From Neisseriaceae bacterium (GTDB taxonomy: Bacteria > Pseudomonadota > Gammaproteobacteria > Burkholderiales > Chromobacteriaceae), in NCBI GenBank assembly GCA_027489245.1, contig JAIYAC010000007.1:1-64000 (forward strand): a stretch of DNA of 64,000 nucleotides, given 5' to 3'. Position 1 is the stretch's first letter. Each line of letters begins with the position of its first letter. Below the pieces are notes generated by a model. The model saw only the letters and a program-made list of their open reading frames with translations, was not told where the DNA came from and did not search any database. This document shows, piece after piece, positions 6,792 through 15,328 of this stretch. Made by a program: the position numbers and the translations under genes.

Positions 6792-7973
6792 TCAGGCAGG
6801 TTCCGGCTTGTGTGCCTTTTCGCTGTCTGTCTGGCTCAGCTCGCTAATGGAGGCCAAGACATGCGGCTTGTTACCCACCAGCAGCGGCGAGAGGCCGATC
6901 TTGCAGGGAAACAGGCTGCCATCACGCCGCCGGGCTTGCAGCACCTGGCTATCGGCCATGTGGCGGCTGGACGGTGCTTGCAGGTAGTGCTTCATCTTGC
7001 CCTGGTGCTGTTCGCGTTGTGCTTCCGATAGCAGGTAGCTGAAATGCTGCCCCAGCAGGGTGGCGCGCGGGTAGCCAAACAGGCTTTCCATGCGGCTGTT
7101 TACCAGCCGGATCAGCCCGGCATCGTCCACCATCATCAGCCCGTCCGGAATCGCCTCTACCACTTGGCGCAGCAGGGCTTCGTTCTGGCGCAGGGCGTCT
7201 TCGCTGCGTTTGCGTGCGCTGATATCGATGGCGGAGGGAATCAGGTGGGTAATCCGGCCGTATTCGTCGCGCAGCGGGGCCAGCATGAAGTCGATAGGGG
7301 TTAGCGCGTTGTCTGCCATGCGTACCACGACGTCAAAGCGTGATACTTCGCCGCAGGCGGCACGCAGTACCGCGTGCTGTATCTGTGCCTGTATCTGCGG
7401 CGAATAGTTCCACCAGTAGCAGTCCCAGAATTTCAGCCCGCGCACGTCTTCTATGCGTATGGCGGCGGCTTCTAGTGGGGCACGGTTGGCGCTTTGCAGG
7501 GTGCCGTCCAGTGACAGCACACCGACAAAGGCAAACAGGTTGTCCAGTACCCGACGCAGATGGCCTTCGTTTTCGCGCTGTGCCCGCTCGGCTTCGTGGC
7601 GGGCGGTGACGTCTTCCACCATGGCCACGATGCCGCAGGGTTGGCCGTCCGGCATGGGCAGCGGGTGGTAGCTGGCTTCCCAGTGGCGTAGCTGGCCGGA
7701 ACCGGGGGGGATTTCGGCGCTGGCAGTAAAGCGCGTGCGTGGCTCGCCGCTGCTTTGTACGGCCTGCATGATGGCTTCCAGCGCCGGCCCCGCATCGGGT
7801 ATGACATCGCGTGGGCGGCGGCCGATATGGGCTTCCGGCGGCTGCCCGTTGGAGTCGGCCAGCCGCTGGTTGATATGCAGGTAACGAAAATCGGCGTCCA
7901 GCACCGCAATGCCGATCGGCACGCTATTGAGCAGGGTGTTTACCAGCCCTGATGGGTCGGGGAGGCAGGACAT
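6792..7973 (-). CDS. Protein with three PAS domains and no output domain
   Basis: A 393-residue soluble protein built of three PAS/PAC units: about residues 10-125 (LLNSVPIGIAVLDADFRYLHIN), 140-255 (FAFVGVLSLDGTLQSANRAP with the PAC-like HLIPSAIDISARKRSEDAL) and 265-375 (VVEAIPDGLMMVDDAGLIRLVN). After the third unit it ends in about 20 residues rich in Ser, Glu and Lys. No histidine kinase, GGDEF, EAL or helix-turn-helix follows, although the PAS-PAC pattern is that of sensor kinases. It is either a stand-alone sensor acting on a partner protein or a kinase that lost its catalytic half. No kinase remnant is seen in the bases after the stop. Confidence 0.8.
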   Translation of the reverse strand: MSCLPDPSGLVNTLLNSVPIGIAVLDADFRYLHINQRLADSNGQPPEAHIGRRPRDVIPDAGPALEAIMQAVQSSGEPRTRFTASAEIPPGSGQLRHWEASYHPLPMPDGQPCGIVAMVEDVTARHEAERAQRENEGHLRRVLDNLFAFVGVLSLDGTLQSANRAPLEAAAIRIEDVRGLKFWDCYWWNYSPQIQAQIQHAVLRAACGEVSRFDVVVRMADNALTPIDFMLAPLRDEYGRITHLIPSAIDISARKRSEDALRQNEALLRQVVEAIPDGLMMVDDAGLIRLVNSRMESLFGYPRATLLGQHFSYLLSEAQREQHQGKMKHYLQAPSSRHMADSQVLQARRRDGSLFPCKIGLSPLLVGNKPHVLASISELSQTDSEKAHKPEPA

Positions 7974-8102
7974 TGAGCCACCTTCTATCGAAATAACCAG
8001 TATTCAGAATAGCCATTTGTCCTGACAAAACAATGCTTTTCAAATACATGTGCCGAAGGTGTTGTATCTGCCGCCACGTTGGCCGCGTGTAGCAGGCTGC
8101 GC

Positions 8103-9485
8103 TTACAGCCAGCGCCCGGGGTTCATGATGTGGTGTGGGTCCAGCAGCTGTTTGACGCCGCGCATGATGGCCAGCGCGGCCGGGTCTTTGTAGCGCGCCA
8201 GCCAGTGTGCCTTCAATTGGCCAATGCCGTGCTCGGCGGCCAGTGTGCCACGGTAACGGTACACGTGCTCGTAAACAATGGCATTCACCGCGTCTTCGTC
8301 GGCAAACAGCTCGGCGTTACCGGGGCGGGTGCAGCTGATGTTGTAGTGCAGGTTGCCGTCACCGGCATGGCCAAAAGCCACGATACGCACGCCGGGGAAG
8401 GCGGCTTCCAGCGCGGTGCCGCAGCTGGCCAGAAACGCCGGTATGGCCGAGCTGGGTACGCCGATATCATGTTTGATACTGGGGCCTTCGCGTTTTTGCA
8501 TGTCGGAGATGTCCTCGCGCAGCTGCCACAACCGCGCGCGCTCTGCCTCGCTTTGCGCCAGCACGCCGTCGCGGAAGGCCTGGCCAGCCAGCCAGTGCTC
8601 GAAGCTGGCTTGTAGCGCGGCCGGTTCGCCGCCGTCAGACAGCTCTACCAGTACTACCCACGGTGCAAAAAACGGCACGCAGCCTGGTTTGTGTTTGTCC
8701 GAGATGCGCAGGCACAGGTCCGAAATCATTTCAAAGGTGGTCAGGCGGTCGCCAAAGCGCGCCTGTAGCGCATTCAGCGCATCGATGGCGGCTTCGGCGT
8801 TGTCTACCGCCAGCAGCGCGGTACTGTAGGCGGTGGGCAGCGCAAACAGCTTGAGCGTGGCGCCGGTAATCAGGCCCAGCTGGCCTTCGGCACCGATGAA
8901 CAGCTGCTTGACATCCAGGCCGGTGGTGTCCTTGCGCAGCGCCGATAGCGCATCCAGCAGCGTACCGTCCGGCAGGACTACCTCCAGCCCCAGTGTCAGC
9001 TCGCGCATGGTGCCGTAGCGCAGCACGGCCAGGCCGCCGGCGTTGGTGGACAGGTTGCCGCCTATCTGGCAGCTGCCTTCGCTGGCCAGCGATAGCGGAA
9101 ACAGCCGCCCCACGCTGGCGGCGGCTTGCTGCACCTGCGCCAGCGTGCAGCCGGCATCTACGGTGATGGACAGGTTGGCCGCATCGATGCTGCGCACGCG
9201 CTGCATGCGGCGCAGGCCGATGATGAGCTGGCGGCCGCTGGCATCCGGCGTGGCGGCGCCGCAGGTGGAGGTATTGCCGCCCTGCGGCACGATGCTGATG
9301 CCCTCGGCCGCGCACAGCGCCACCAGCGCGGCCACTTCTTCGCGGCTGGCCGGCAGCGCTATGGCCAGCGGCTGGCCGGTGTAGCGGCCACGCATGTCGG
9401 TCACCGCCGGAGCCAGCTCGTGTGCGTTGGTGAGCAAGTTGGCCGCACCCACAATGGCGGCCAGTCGGGCGTGCAGTTCAGTCAT
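8103..9485 (-). CDS. FAD-linked D-2-hydroxyacid dehydrogenase (GlcD/D-2-hydroxyglutarate dehydrogenase type)
   Basis: A 460-residue flavoenzyme. The PCMH-type FAD domain (about residues 35-215) has PQGGNTSTCGAATPD and SEGSCQIGGNLSTNAGG. The C-terminal FAD-oxidase domain contains FGHAGDGNLHYN and ends AAEHGIGQLKAHW...DPHHIMNPGRWL, the signature of enzymes oxidising D-lactate, glycolate or D-2-hydroxyglutarate. Without glcE or glcF next to it, a single-subunit D-2-hydroxyglutarate or D-lactate dehydrogenase is more likely than glycolate oxidase. Its start overlaps the preceding small Fe-S-type gene by eight bases. It carries two uptake-like repeats (9172, 9436). Confidence 0.85.
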   Translation of the reverse strand: MTELHARLAAIVGAANLLTNAHELAPAVTDMRGRYTGQPLAIALPASREEVAALVALCAAEGISIVPQGGNTSTCGAATPDASGRQLIIGLRRMQRVRSIDAANLSITVDAGCTLAQVQQAAASVGRLFPLSLASEGSCQIGGNLSTNAGGLAVLRYGTMRELTLGLEVVLPDGTLLDALSALRKDTTGLDVKQLFIGAEGQLGLITGATLKLFALPTAYSTALLAVDNAEAAIDALNALQARFGDRLTTFEMISDLCLRISDKHKPGCVPFFAPWVVLVELSDGGEPAALQASFEHWLAGQAFRDGVLAQSEAERARLWQLREDISDMQKREGPSIKHDIGVPSSAIPAFLASCGTALEAAFPGVRIVAFGHAGDGNLHYNISCTRPGNAELFADEDAVNAIVYEHVYRYRGTLAAEHGIGQLKAHWLARYKDPAALAIMRGVKQLLDPHHIMNPGRWL

Positions 9486-9825
9486 CTCGGGGCTCCACAG
9501 TGGGTTCTGGCTGCGCCTCTACGTAGGCATCGCAGCCGTGGCCTATGGCCAGATAGCGCCGTGTCAGGCGGTGAAATAGCGGCGTGACTACGGCGGGCAG
9601 CCAGCGCAGGTAATGCCGCGGGGCCAGTAGCAGGCCGCAGCCGTAGCGCGTATTGGCTGCCTGCCATTGCAGCGCCGGGCAGGGGCCGTGGCGATGGCGT
9701 AGCAGCAGGCGCGACAGTGGGCAAGGCGCGGCGGCGCAGCACACGCCACAGCCGTTGCACGGCGCACCGGGTAGCGGCTTGGCTGGTGCTCCGCGCTGTA
9801 GCCAGATGCGCTGCGGCTGCGCCAC
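9478..9825 (-). CDS. YkgJ-type cysteine-cluster protein (CxxCxxCC)
   Basis: A small 115-residue protein with CNGCGVCCAAAPCPL near the N-terminus (about residues 23-37) and further Cys at PCP and GCGLL. This is the pattern of the YkgJ family, thought to bind an Fe-S or zinc centre. It overlaps the downstream dehydrogenase gene and begins eight bases after the GST stop, so the three are co-transcribed. Function is unknown in the family. Confidence 0.75.
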   Translation of the reverse strand: MAQPQRIWLQRGAPAKPLPGAPCNGCGVCCAAAPCPLSRLLLRHRHGPCPALQWQAANTRYGCGLLLAPRHYLRWLPAVVTPLFHRLTRRYLAIGHGCDAYVEAQPEPTVEPRDD

Positions 9826-9832
9826 GGTGGGT

Positions 9833-10456
9833 TTACTCGTCGATATCCGGTGCCATCAGCGTGGCGGGGTGTTCCCAGCCCGGCTGTGCGGCAATGCGCG
9901 CCAGCCATGCAGCCACGTGCGGCCAGGTGTCCAGCGTCAGGCCGGCGTCGTCGATCAGCCACAGGTAGGCGCTGGCGGACAGGTCGGCAATGGTGAGGCC
10001 GCTGGGCAGCAGGTAAGCCTGGCCAGCCAGGTGGGCGTTCAGCACGTCCAGGTCGCGGCGGGTGCGGGCTTCCAGCCAGGCATCGGCGCCCGGGTCCAGC
10101 GGGGCAAACTTGCGGGCGTAGCGCAGGTTGGGTAGCGAGAAACCAATGCGGTTGGCCTCCCAGCTGAGCCATTCACGTATGCCCTGGCGCTCGCCGGGCT
10201 GGCCTGCCAGAACGCCTTCGCTTTCGGCCAGCCATTGCAGGATGGCGTTGGATTGCACCATGGGCTCGCCATCTACTACCAGTGCCGGTACTTCGTCCCA
10301 GCGGCTGGCAGCGCGGAAATCGGCCTCGCGTTCTTCGCGCGGCAGGCTCAGCGCGACGTGGCGGTATTCGTGCGATACATCGCCCAGTACCAAGGCCAGG
10401 CGCACTTTGTAGCTGTGGCCGGAAAGACGGTTGCCGAACAGGGTGATCTTGCTCAT
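9833..10456 (-). CDS. Glutathione S-transferase family protein
   Basis: A 207-residue protein with an N-terminal thioredoxin-like domain (ITLFGNRLSGHSYKVRLAL, the cis-Pro segment EVPALVVDG and the glutathione-binding motif VQSNAILQWLAE) and an all-helical C-terminal domain. The start at 10456 follows GGAAC; the frame upstream is unsupported. Substrate unknown. It sits in a minus-strand run of oxidative-metabolism genes. Confidence 0.88.
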   Translation of the reverse strand: MSKITLFGNRLSGHSYKVRLALVLGDVSHEYRHVALSLPREEREADFRAASRWDEVPALVVDGEPMVQSNAILQWLAESEGVLAGQPGERQGIREWLSWEANRIGFSLPNLRYARKFAPLDPGADAWLEARTRRDLDVLNAHLAGQAYLLPSGLTIADLSASAYLWLIDDAGLTLDTWPHVAAWLARIAAQPGWEHPATLMAPDIDE

Positions 10457-10530
10457 GTGGGGTTCCTGTGCCTGCGTGGGCGTATGCATAAAAGCACGAT
10501 GATACGCCCAAGGCGCGGGCGGTGGCAGCC

Positions 10531-11202
10531 CTATAGCCAGCCGGCCGGCAGGCGCTGCGCCAGCCATAGCAGGATTTCCGCCCCGGCCCACCACAGTAGC
10601 CCCACATAGAGCCAGGCCAGCACGGTGGCGGCATAGCCGGCCAGCAGCAGGCCGCCGTCGCGTACGCGCAGGCCCCAGGCTAGCAGGGCGATGGCGGCAG
10701 CGGGCACCACGTTATCGAACGACACCAACGGCATCGGCGTCATCATCGATGCCCCGGCCAGCGCCAGCATGCCGCCGTTCAGCCAGCGCCAGCGCGGGCC
10801 GCTCAAGGCAAGCAGGCGTGGCTGGCTGATGCGCCCCAACAGGCCGGCCAGGCGGTGCAGTACGCGGTGCAGCGGGCCGTGCAAGGCGTGGGGGACATGG
10901 CGGCGGCCCAGCCAGGCGGGCAGCGGAAAAGGGCGCGCCAGGGCAACAGACAGCGCCACCAGCAGGCAAAACGCGCCCACGGTGGTGGCCATGCCGGGGA
11001 TGGCCACCGGCAGCAGCAGCGGTGCGGCCAACAGCCCCAGCCAGGTCAGCTGCTGGCGCGGGTGGCGGCCTATCAGCTGGCCCAGCGAGCCGTGCTGCAG
11101 CTGCTGGGCTGCCAGCGCGATGCGCAGCCAGCTACGGCGTGGGGTAGGGCGGGTGGGGCGTGAAGGCAGCATGGCAGGCTCGGTAACGGGCAACAGTGCC
11201 AT
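10531..11202 (-). CDS. ExoD-family membrane protein
   Basis: A 223-residue protein with four or five hydrophobic segments (LLAAPLLLPVAIPGMATTVGAF, FCLLVALSVALA and two near the C-terminus). It matches the exopolysaccharide synthesis ExoD family, first found in Sinorhizobium through effects on exopolysaccharide and alkaline sensitivity. The molecular role is unknown. An alternative start is the internal Met11. It lies 24 bases downstream of the aldehyde dehydrogenase stop. Confidence 0.75.
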   Translation of the reverse strand: MALLPVTEPAMLPSRPTRPTPRRSWLRIALAAQQLQHGSLGQLIGRHPRQQLTWLGLLAAPLLLPVAIPGMATTVGAFCLLVALSVALARPFPLPAWLGRRHVPHALHGPLHRVLHRLAGLLGRISQPRLLALSGPRWRWLNGGMLALAGASMMTPMPLVSFDNVVPAAAIALLAWGLRVRDGGLLLAGYAATVLAWLYVGLLWWAGAEILLWLAQRLPAGWL

Positions 11203-11226
11203 GCGACCATGCCCGGGCTTGCCGGT

Positions 11227-12582
11227 TCATTTTTGCCAGTAGGTTTTCACGTTCACGAACTCGTACAGGCCGAATTCGGACAGCTCGCGGCCGTAGCCGG
11301 AGGCCTTGACCCCGCCAAAGGGCAGGCGCAAGTCAGAGCTGGTGTAGCGGTTGATGAACACGGCGCCGGCGTCGATCTCGCGGCCCAGCTGCCAGGCGCG
11401 TTCGACATCGGCACTGAAGATGCTGGCACCCAGGCCAAACGGCGTGTCGTTGGCCAGGCGCAGCGCGTCGGCCTCGTCGCGGGCGCGCAGGATGGTGGCC
11501 ACCGGGCCGAAGACTTCTTCCTGGTACACGCGGCAGGCAGGGGTAACGTGATCCAGCACCGTGGCGGGGTAAAAGAAGCCGGCACCGTGCGGCATCACGC
11601 CACCGGCCAGCAGGCTGGCGCCCTGGCTGACGGCGTCCAGCACCTGCGCGTGTAGCGCCTCGCGCAGGTCGGCGCGCGCCAGCGGTGCCAGCGTGGTGTG
11701 GTCGTCGGCCGGATGGCCGGGGCGTAGCGCGGCCACGTGCGCCAGGAAGCGCGCGACAAAGGCATCGGCAATCTCCGGTACCACGATCATGCGCTTGGCG
11801 GCGTTGCAGCTCTGCCCCGCGTCACGGTAGCGAGAGTGCGCGGCTTCCTGCGCGGCGGCGTCGATGTCGGCGTCAGCCAGCACGATAAACGGGTTGCTGC
11901 CGCCCAGCTCTAGGACGGTTTTTTTCAGGTGCCGCCCGGCCAGCGCGGCCACCTGGCGGCCGGCGGTGGTGGAGCCGGTAAACGCGACAGCGTCGCAGCC
12001 CTTGATGGCGTCTTCGGCCATATCGTGGTTGATCCAGGCCACGTCCAGCACGTCCAGCCCGGCCTCGTGCACGATATCCAGCAGCAGCGCGGTGCACTGG
12101 GGTACCGACGGCGCCGGTTTCACCAGGCAGCCGTTGCCGGCCATCAGCGCCGGGATGGCAAAACGCAGCACCTGCCACACCGGGTAGTTCCACGGCATGA
12201 TGGCCAGCACCATGCCCAGCGGCTCGAAGGCCACGCCGCTGCGGCTGGCCTGGGTGGGAATGTCTTTGGGCGCCAGCAGGGTGGGCGCCAGCTCGGCGTA
12301 GTAGCGGATCAGCTGCGCCGATTTGTCGATCTCGGCCAGGCACTCGCGTTCCAGCTTGCCCACCTCCAGCGAGACCAGCGCTGCCAGCGCATAGCGGTGG
12401 GCGCTGAGCGCGTCGGCCAGGCGCAGCAGGCGGCTGGCGCGGGTGGCGGTATCCAGATGAGCCCAGGCGTGCTGGGCGTGGCGCAGGGCGGCCAGCTGGC
12501 TGGCCAGCTGTTCGTGGCTGCTAACGGGGCGGGTAAAGACAACGTCGCCGGTGGCGGGGTTGCAGCTGGTAAACGCGGTCAT
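11227..12582 (-). CDS. NAD(P)-dependent succinate-semialdehyde dehydrogenase family enzyme
   Basis: A 451-residue aldehyde dehydrogenase. It has the NAD-binding segment IMPWNYPVWQVLRFAIPALMAGN, the catalytic Glu in VLELGGSNPFIV and the nucleophile Cys in DAGQSCNAAKR, and ends with FGGVKASGYGRELSEFGLYEF. Length and motifs fit the Sad/YneI subgroup of succinate-semialdehyde dehydrogenases, which complete GABA and putrescine breakdown. PuuB at 16.4 kb offers a partner pathway but is not in the same operon. The start at 12582 was chosen by family length. Confidence 0.85.
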   Translation of the reverse strand: MTAFTSCNPATGDVVFTRPVSSHEQLASQLAALRHAQHAWAHLDTATRASRLLRLADALSAHRYALAALVSLEVGKLERECLAEIDKSAQLIRYYAELAPTLLAPKDIPTQASRSGVAFEPLGMVLAIMPWNYPVWQVLRFAIPALMAGNGCLVKPAPSVPQCTALLLDIVHEAGLDVLDVAWINHDMAEDAIKGCDAVAFTGSTTAGRQVAALAGRHLKKTVLELGGSNPFIVLADADIDAAAQEAAHSRYRDAGQSCNAAKRMIVVPEIADAFVARFLAHVAALRPGHPADDHTTLAPLARADLREALHAQVLDAVSQGASLLAGGVMPHGAGFFYPATVLDHVTPACRVYQEEVFGPVATILRARDEADALRLANDTPFGLGASIFSADVERAWQLGREIDAGAVFINRYTSSDLRLPFGGVKASGYGRELSEFGLYEFVNVKTYWQK

Positions 12583-12633
12583 GGCAGGGCGTAGTAAAGG
12601 GGTTACATGACAGAAGCGCCCCACTGTAACAAA

Positions 12634-12682
12634 TGCGGCCAACCCTGACCACGCCGCTGCGGCGTGGGTAAGGTTGGCCGCA
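12634..12682. repeat. Inverted pair of uptake-like repeats forming a terminator-like hairpin
   Basis: TGCGGCCAACC (12634-12644) and GGTTGGCCGCA (12672-12682) face each other. Between them CACGCCGC/GCGGCGTG forms a second nested stem. The whole lies between the nitronate monooxygenase stop at 12696 and the next start at 12582. No T-run follows, as is common for DNA-uptake-sequence pairs that serve as terminators or attenuators in Neisseria. Confidence 0.75.
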
Positions 12683-12695
12683 GCAGGGCGGTGGT

Positions 12696-13871
12696 TTATC
12701 GCAGCTGCAGGTCCAGCGGTTTTTCGCCGGTGAGGAAGTAGTGCATGGTTTCGCTGGCGCTGCGGATGGCGTCGCCAAACGGCAGTGGGTCGGCACCGCG
12801 GAAGAACAGCCCCTTGCTGACTTCGCCCCGGAAGGCAGCGGCCAGCTTGAGGTCGATGCAGAACTGGCCCACCTTGGCCAGGCCGTCGCGCAGGCCGCAT
12901 ACGGTCAGGCAGTTCAGCGCCTGGGTGCAGCGCGCCGGGTCGGCTTTGGCGTTGGCTTGCAGTTTGTCTTCGCGCTTCAGGTAGCTTTTCAGGAAGGGCG
13001 TCAGTACGCCGCGTGCCGGCAGGCCGGCTACCGACATGAACTCGGCAATATCGTCGCGGCTGGCGCCAGCCAGCGTGCGCTTGAAGTTGATGTGGGCGTC
13101 GCCATCGCTGGTGACGGCAAACGCGGTGCCGATCTGCACGGCGCTGGCGCCGTAGCTGTTCAGGTAAGTCTGTACTTTTTCGTGGCTGTTCACCCCGCCG
13201 GCCACAATCAGCGGCACGCGTTCGCGCTCCAGCCCCAGGTCTTTGAACAGCGCGAAGGTTTCTTCCAGCACGCGGGCAAAGTCAAACTTGGCATCGCCCA
13301 CGTCGCTGATGCGCGCAGCGCCCAGGTGGCCGCCGGCGTGGTTGGGGTGCTCGATCACGATGGCGTCCGGCAGGCGGCCTTTTTTCATCCAGCGCTTGAG
13401 CACAATGCCAATGCCGCGCGACTCGGACAGGATGGGAATCAGCGCCACATCCGGGTGGCTGGCGGTCATTTCCGGCAGGTCCAGCGGCAGGCCGGCGCCC
13501 ATCACCACGGCGTGCGCGCCGGATTCGCAAGCCTGGCGCACCAGCGCGGCGTGGTTGTCTACCGCTTTCATCACGTTCACCGCCACCATGCCGTGGCCGT
13601 CGGCGCGCTGCAGGGCGCCTTTTATCTCGCGGTCCAGCGCAATCAGGTTCAGGCGGTTAATGCCTTCCTGGCCTTGCTGGTTGGCCGCATCGGCCATCAG
13701 GTCGTCGTGCAGATGGCGCAGGTCCACGCTAGCCACGGTGCCCAGACCACCGGCACGGGCGACGGCACCGGCGAGCTGTTTGGCCGAAATGCCCACGCCC
13801 ATACCCCCCTGCACGATAGGCAGGAGTTCACGACCGCGGATGACGAGAGGGGAGAAAAGAGAGCGGGGCAT
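12696..13871 (-). CDS. Nitronate monooxygenase-family FMN enzyme (NPD/FabK-like)
   Basis: A 391-residue TIM-barrel flavoprotein. The motifs are PIVQGGMGVGISAKQLAGAV at the N-terminus, IVIEHPNHAGGHLG, the phosphate-binding segment PLIVAGGVNS and GASAVQIGTAFAVT. The C-terminal part contains a Cys-rich stretch, RCTQALNCLTVCGLRDG. Relatives include 2-nitropropane dioxygenase, FabK and the NADH:quinone reductase PA1024, so the reaction is not fixed by sequence. The start at 13871 has only a weak ribosome site. Confidence 0.8.
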   Translation of the reverse strand: MPRSLFSPLVIRGRELLPIVQGGMGVGISAKQLAGAVARAGGLGTVASVDLRHLHDDLMADAANQQGQEGINRLNLIALDREIKGALQRADGHGMVAVNVMKAVDNHAALVRQACESGAHAVVMGAGLPLDLPEMTASHPDVALIPILSESRGIGIVLKRWMKKGRLPDAIVIEHPNHAGGHLGAARISDVGDAKFDFARVLEETFALFKDLGLERERVPLIVAGGVNSHEKVQTYLNSYGASAVQIGTAFAVTSDGDAHINFKRTLAGASRDDIAEFMSVAGLPARGVLTPFLKSYLKREDKLQANAKADPARCTQALNCLTVCGLRDGLAKVGQFCIDLKLAAAFRGEVSKGLFFRGADPLPFGDAIRSASETMHYFLTGEKPLDLQLR

Positions 13872-13976
13872 GCGTGCTTTCAACAGAAATAGAGTAGGCG
13901 CACGATTGTGATAAGCGTAAAAAAGCCGTGCGTTGACGTGGGTCAAGCACGGCCGGATAGGGCAATGTCCTGTCTA

Positions 13977-14242
13977 GGGCCTGTTAACGCTATTTTTGCT
14001 GCAGCGGCGCTTGGCAGGCGGCGGCAATGCGCGAAAAACCGGGCGCAGCAGGGCGATCCCTGCCAGCACGGTTTGACAAGGCAGTGCCCCGCATGGCGCG
14101 CGCCCCGAAGGGCAGGCCCGATAAGCTCCCCACTGCGGCGTTGTCAGGCTTGCGCTGGGAACCACCCAGCGCATCGCCCTCCGCCTAGCATTGGAAAACT
14201 TCTCAGGCCTGCGCCGCAGCAAGAAATAGTGTTAGCAGGCCC
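13977..14242. mobile_element. Miniature inverted-repeat element (MITE), 266 bp
   Basis: The ends are inverted copies. The left end begins GGGCCTGTTAACGCTATTT and the right end, on the other strand, reads GGGCCTGCTAACACTATTT, continuing to matching TTGCTGC and GGCGC blocks. The element is flanked by TA on both sides (CTA before, TAA after), consistent with a TA target duplication. It has no transposase. The insertion lies three bases past the luxR-type stop codon. It accounts for most of the 374 bases between the two genes; the remainder (13872-13976) holds the upstream region of the nitronate monooxygenase gene. Confidence 0.7.
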
Positions 14243-14245
14243 TAA

Positions 14246-14920
14246 TCAGGCTGCCAGACCTTTCTGGATGCCCAGCACAATGGCGTGGGTGCGGTTATTG
14301 GCTTCCAGCTTGCGGATGATGTTGGCCGCATGGAACTTCACCGTGCGCTCGCTGATATCCAGGATGGTGGCGATTTCCCAGTTGGTCTTGCCGCGCATCA
14401 TCCAGTGGAAGATGTCTTTTTCGCGGTGCGACAGCGGGTTGTTGCCGCAGCTTGCTGGTGCCAGGCGCTGCAGGGTGGGGTGCAGGTGTGGCAACAGGCC
14501 GCCCAGCATGCGCAGGGTGGCGGCGTCGTCAGCCTGGCGTGGCTGCACGTACAGCAGGGTGGCCTGGCCATCGCGCTGCATGGCAAAGCAGGCGGTAGCG
14601 GGGCTGGTGTGCGCCAGCCAGGTAAATTGCACCTGGCTGCCAATATCCGCCGGCAGGCGTTGCCAGTCGTGGCTATGGCAGGCGGCGGGCTGGCCCAGCG
14701 TGCGTGGGATGGCGGTCCAGCCTTGTGGTGTGGCCGAGCCATGAATAATCCACAGGGCAGCGACGGCGTGGTCGCTGCCTAGCGTGTGCAGGAAGGTGTG
14801 AAGTTCTCTCTCGTCTGCCATCTGCGGGAGGCTGTGAATCCACTCGAGCAGCTGGCAAAGCTGAGTGTGTGACAGACCCGCGGAGATTGAGCCAGAAGCA
14901 AAAGGTATCCCTTTCGACAT
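14246..14920 (-). CDS. LuxR-family transcriptional regulator (solo)
   Basis: A 224-residue protein. The C-terminal GerE/LuxR helix-turn-helix covers about residues 162-220 (LSHREKDIFHWMMRGKTNWEIATILDISERTVKFHAANIIRKLEA). The N-terminal 150 residues align in length with autoinducer-binding domains, but I do not see a clean set of the conserved Trp/Tyr/Asp ligand contacts. No luxI-type synthase lies in the window. The last helix ends Gly-Leu-Ala-Ala just before the MITE, so the insertion may have altered the 3' untranslated region but not the protein. Confidence 0.8.
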   Translation of the reverse strand: MSKGIPFASGSISAGLSHTQLCQLLEWIHSLPQMADERELHTFLHTLGSDHAVAALWIIHGSATPQGWTAIPRTLGQPAACHSHDWQRLPADIGSQVQFTWLAHTSPATACFAMQRDGQATLLYVQPRQADDAATLRMLGGLLPHLHPTLQRLAPASCGNNPLSHREKDIFHWMMRGKTNWEIATILDISERTVKFHAANIIRKLEANNRTHAIVLGIQKGLAA

Positions 14921-15328
14921 GCTGTTCCCCTGTTATGTTTTATGTATTGAACGCTTATCTTAACCAAGGGTCGAAGCCGGCCCAAGACTTCTTCATCTGT
15001 GCATGAGGAAATGTAATGGGTGCTATCTGGCTGGGTATTGCCGTGACAGAAAACCGGCCTTTGCGCCTGGAGCGCGTGTTGCAAAAGTGCATCATTTTGA
15101 AAACTGGCTGTTTGGACGGGGAGGCACTGGCCTAACTGCGAGTAACTGTCGGCATTGCCACGTGATAGACAGCCATTTGACAGGAAACACGAAAATATCT
15201 TTAAGTGAATCTGATTTTGTCCTATTATTTGTCAGCGAAACTGTCAATTTTGCCAAGCTTTACCCCAAGGCCATTTTTAAATAGGGTGTTTTACCCCACC
15301 CGCCATATGTCATCTGCGAGATCGCCCA
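14921..15328. other. 408-base AT-richer intergenic region between divergent luxR and lysR genes
   Basis: No convincing gene. It must hold the promoters of the divergent LuxR solo and of the LysR regulator. A frame of 93 codons at 15003-15284 has no ribosome site and no recognisable product. I see no long repeat and no uptake-like repeat. Confidence 0.5.

Noticed and set aside
12741-13892. Open frame of 383 codons opposite the nitronate monooxygenase gene
   Set aside because: Antisense shadow; the minus-strand protein has intact family motifs.
15003-15284. 93-codon frame in the luxR-lysR gap
   Set aside because: No ribosome site, no recognisable product, and it spans the region expected to hold two promoters.
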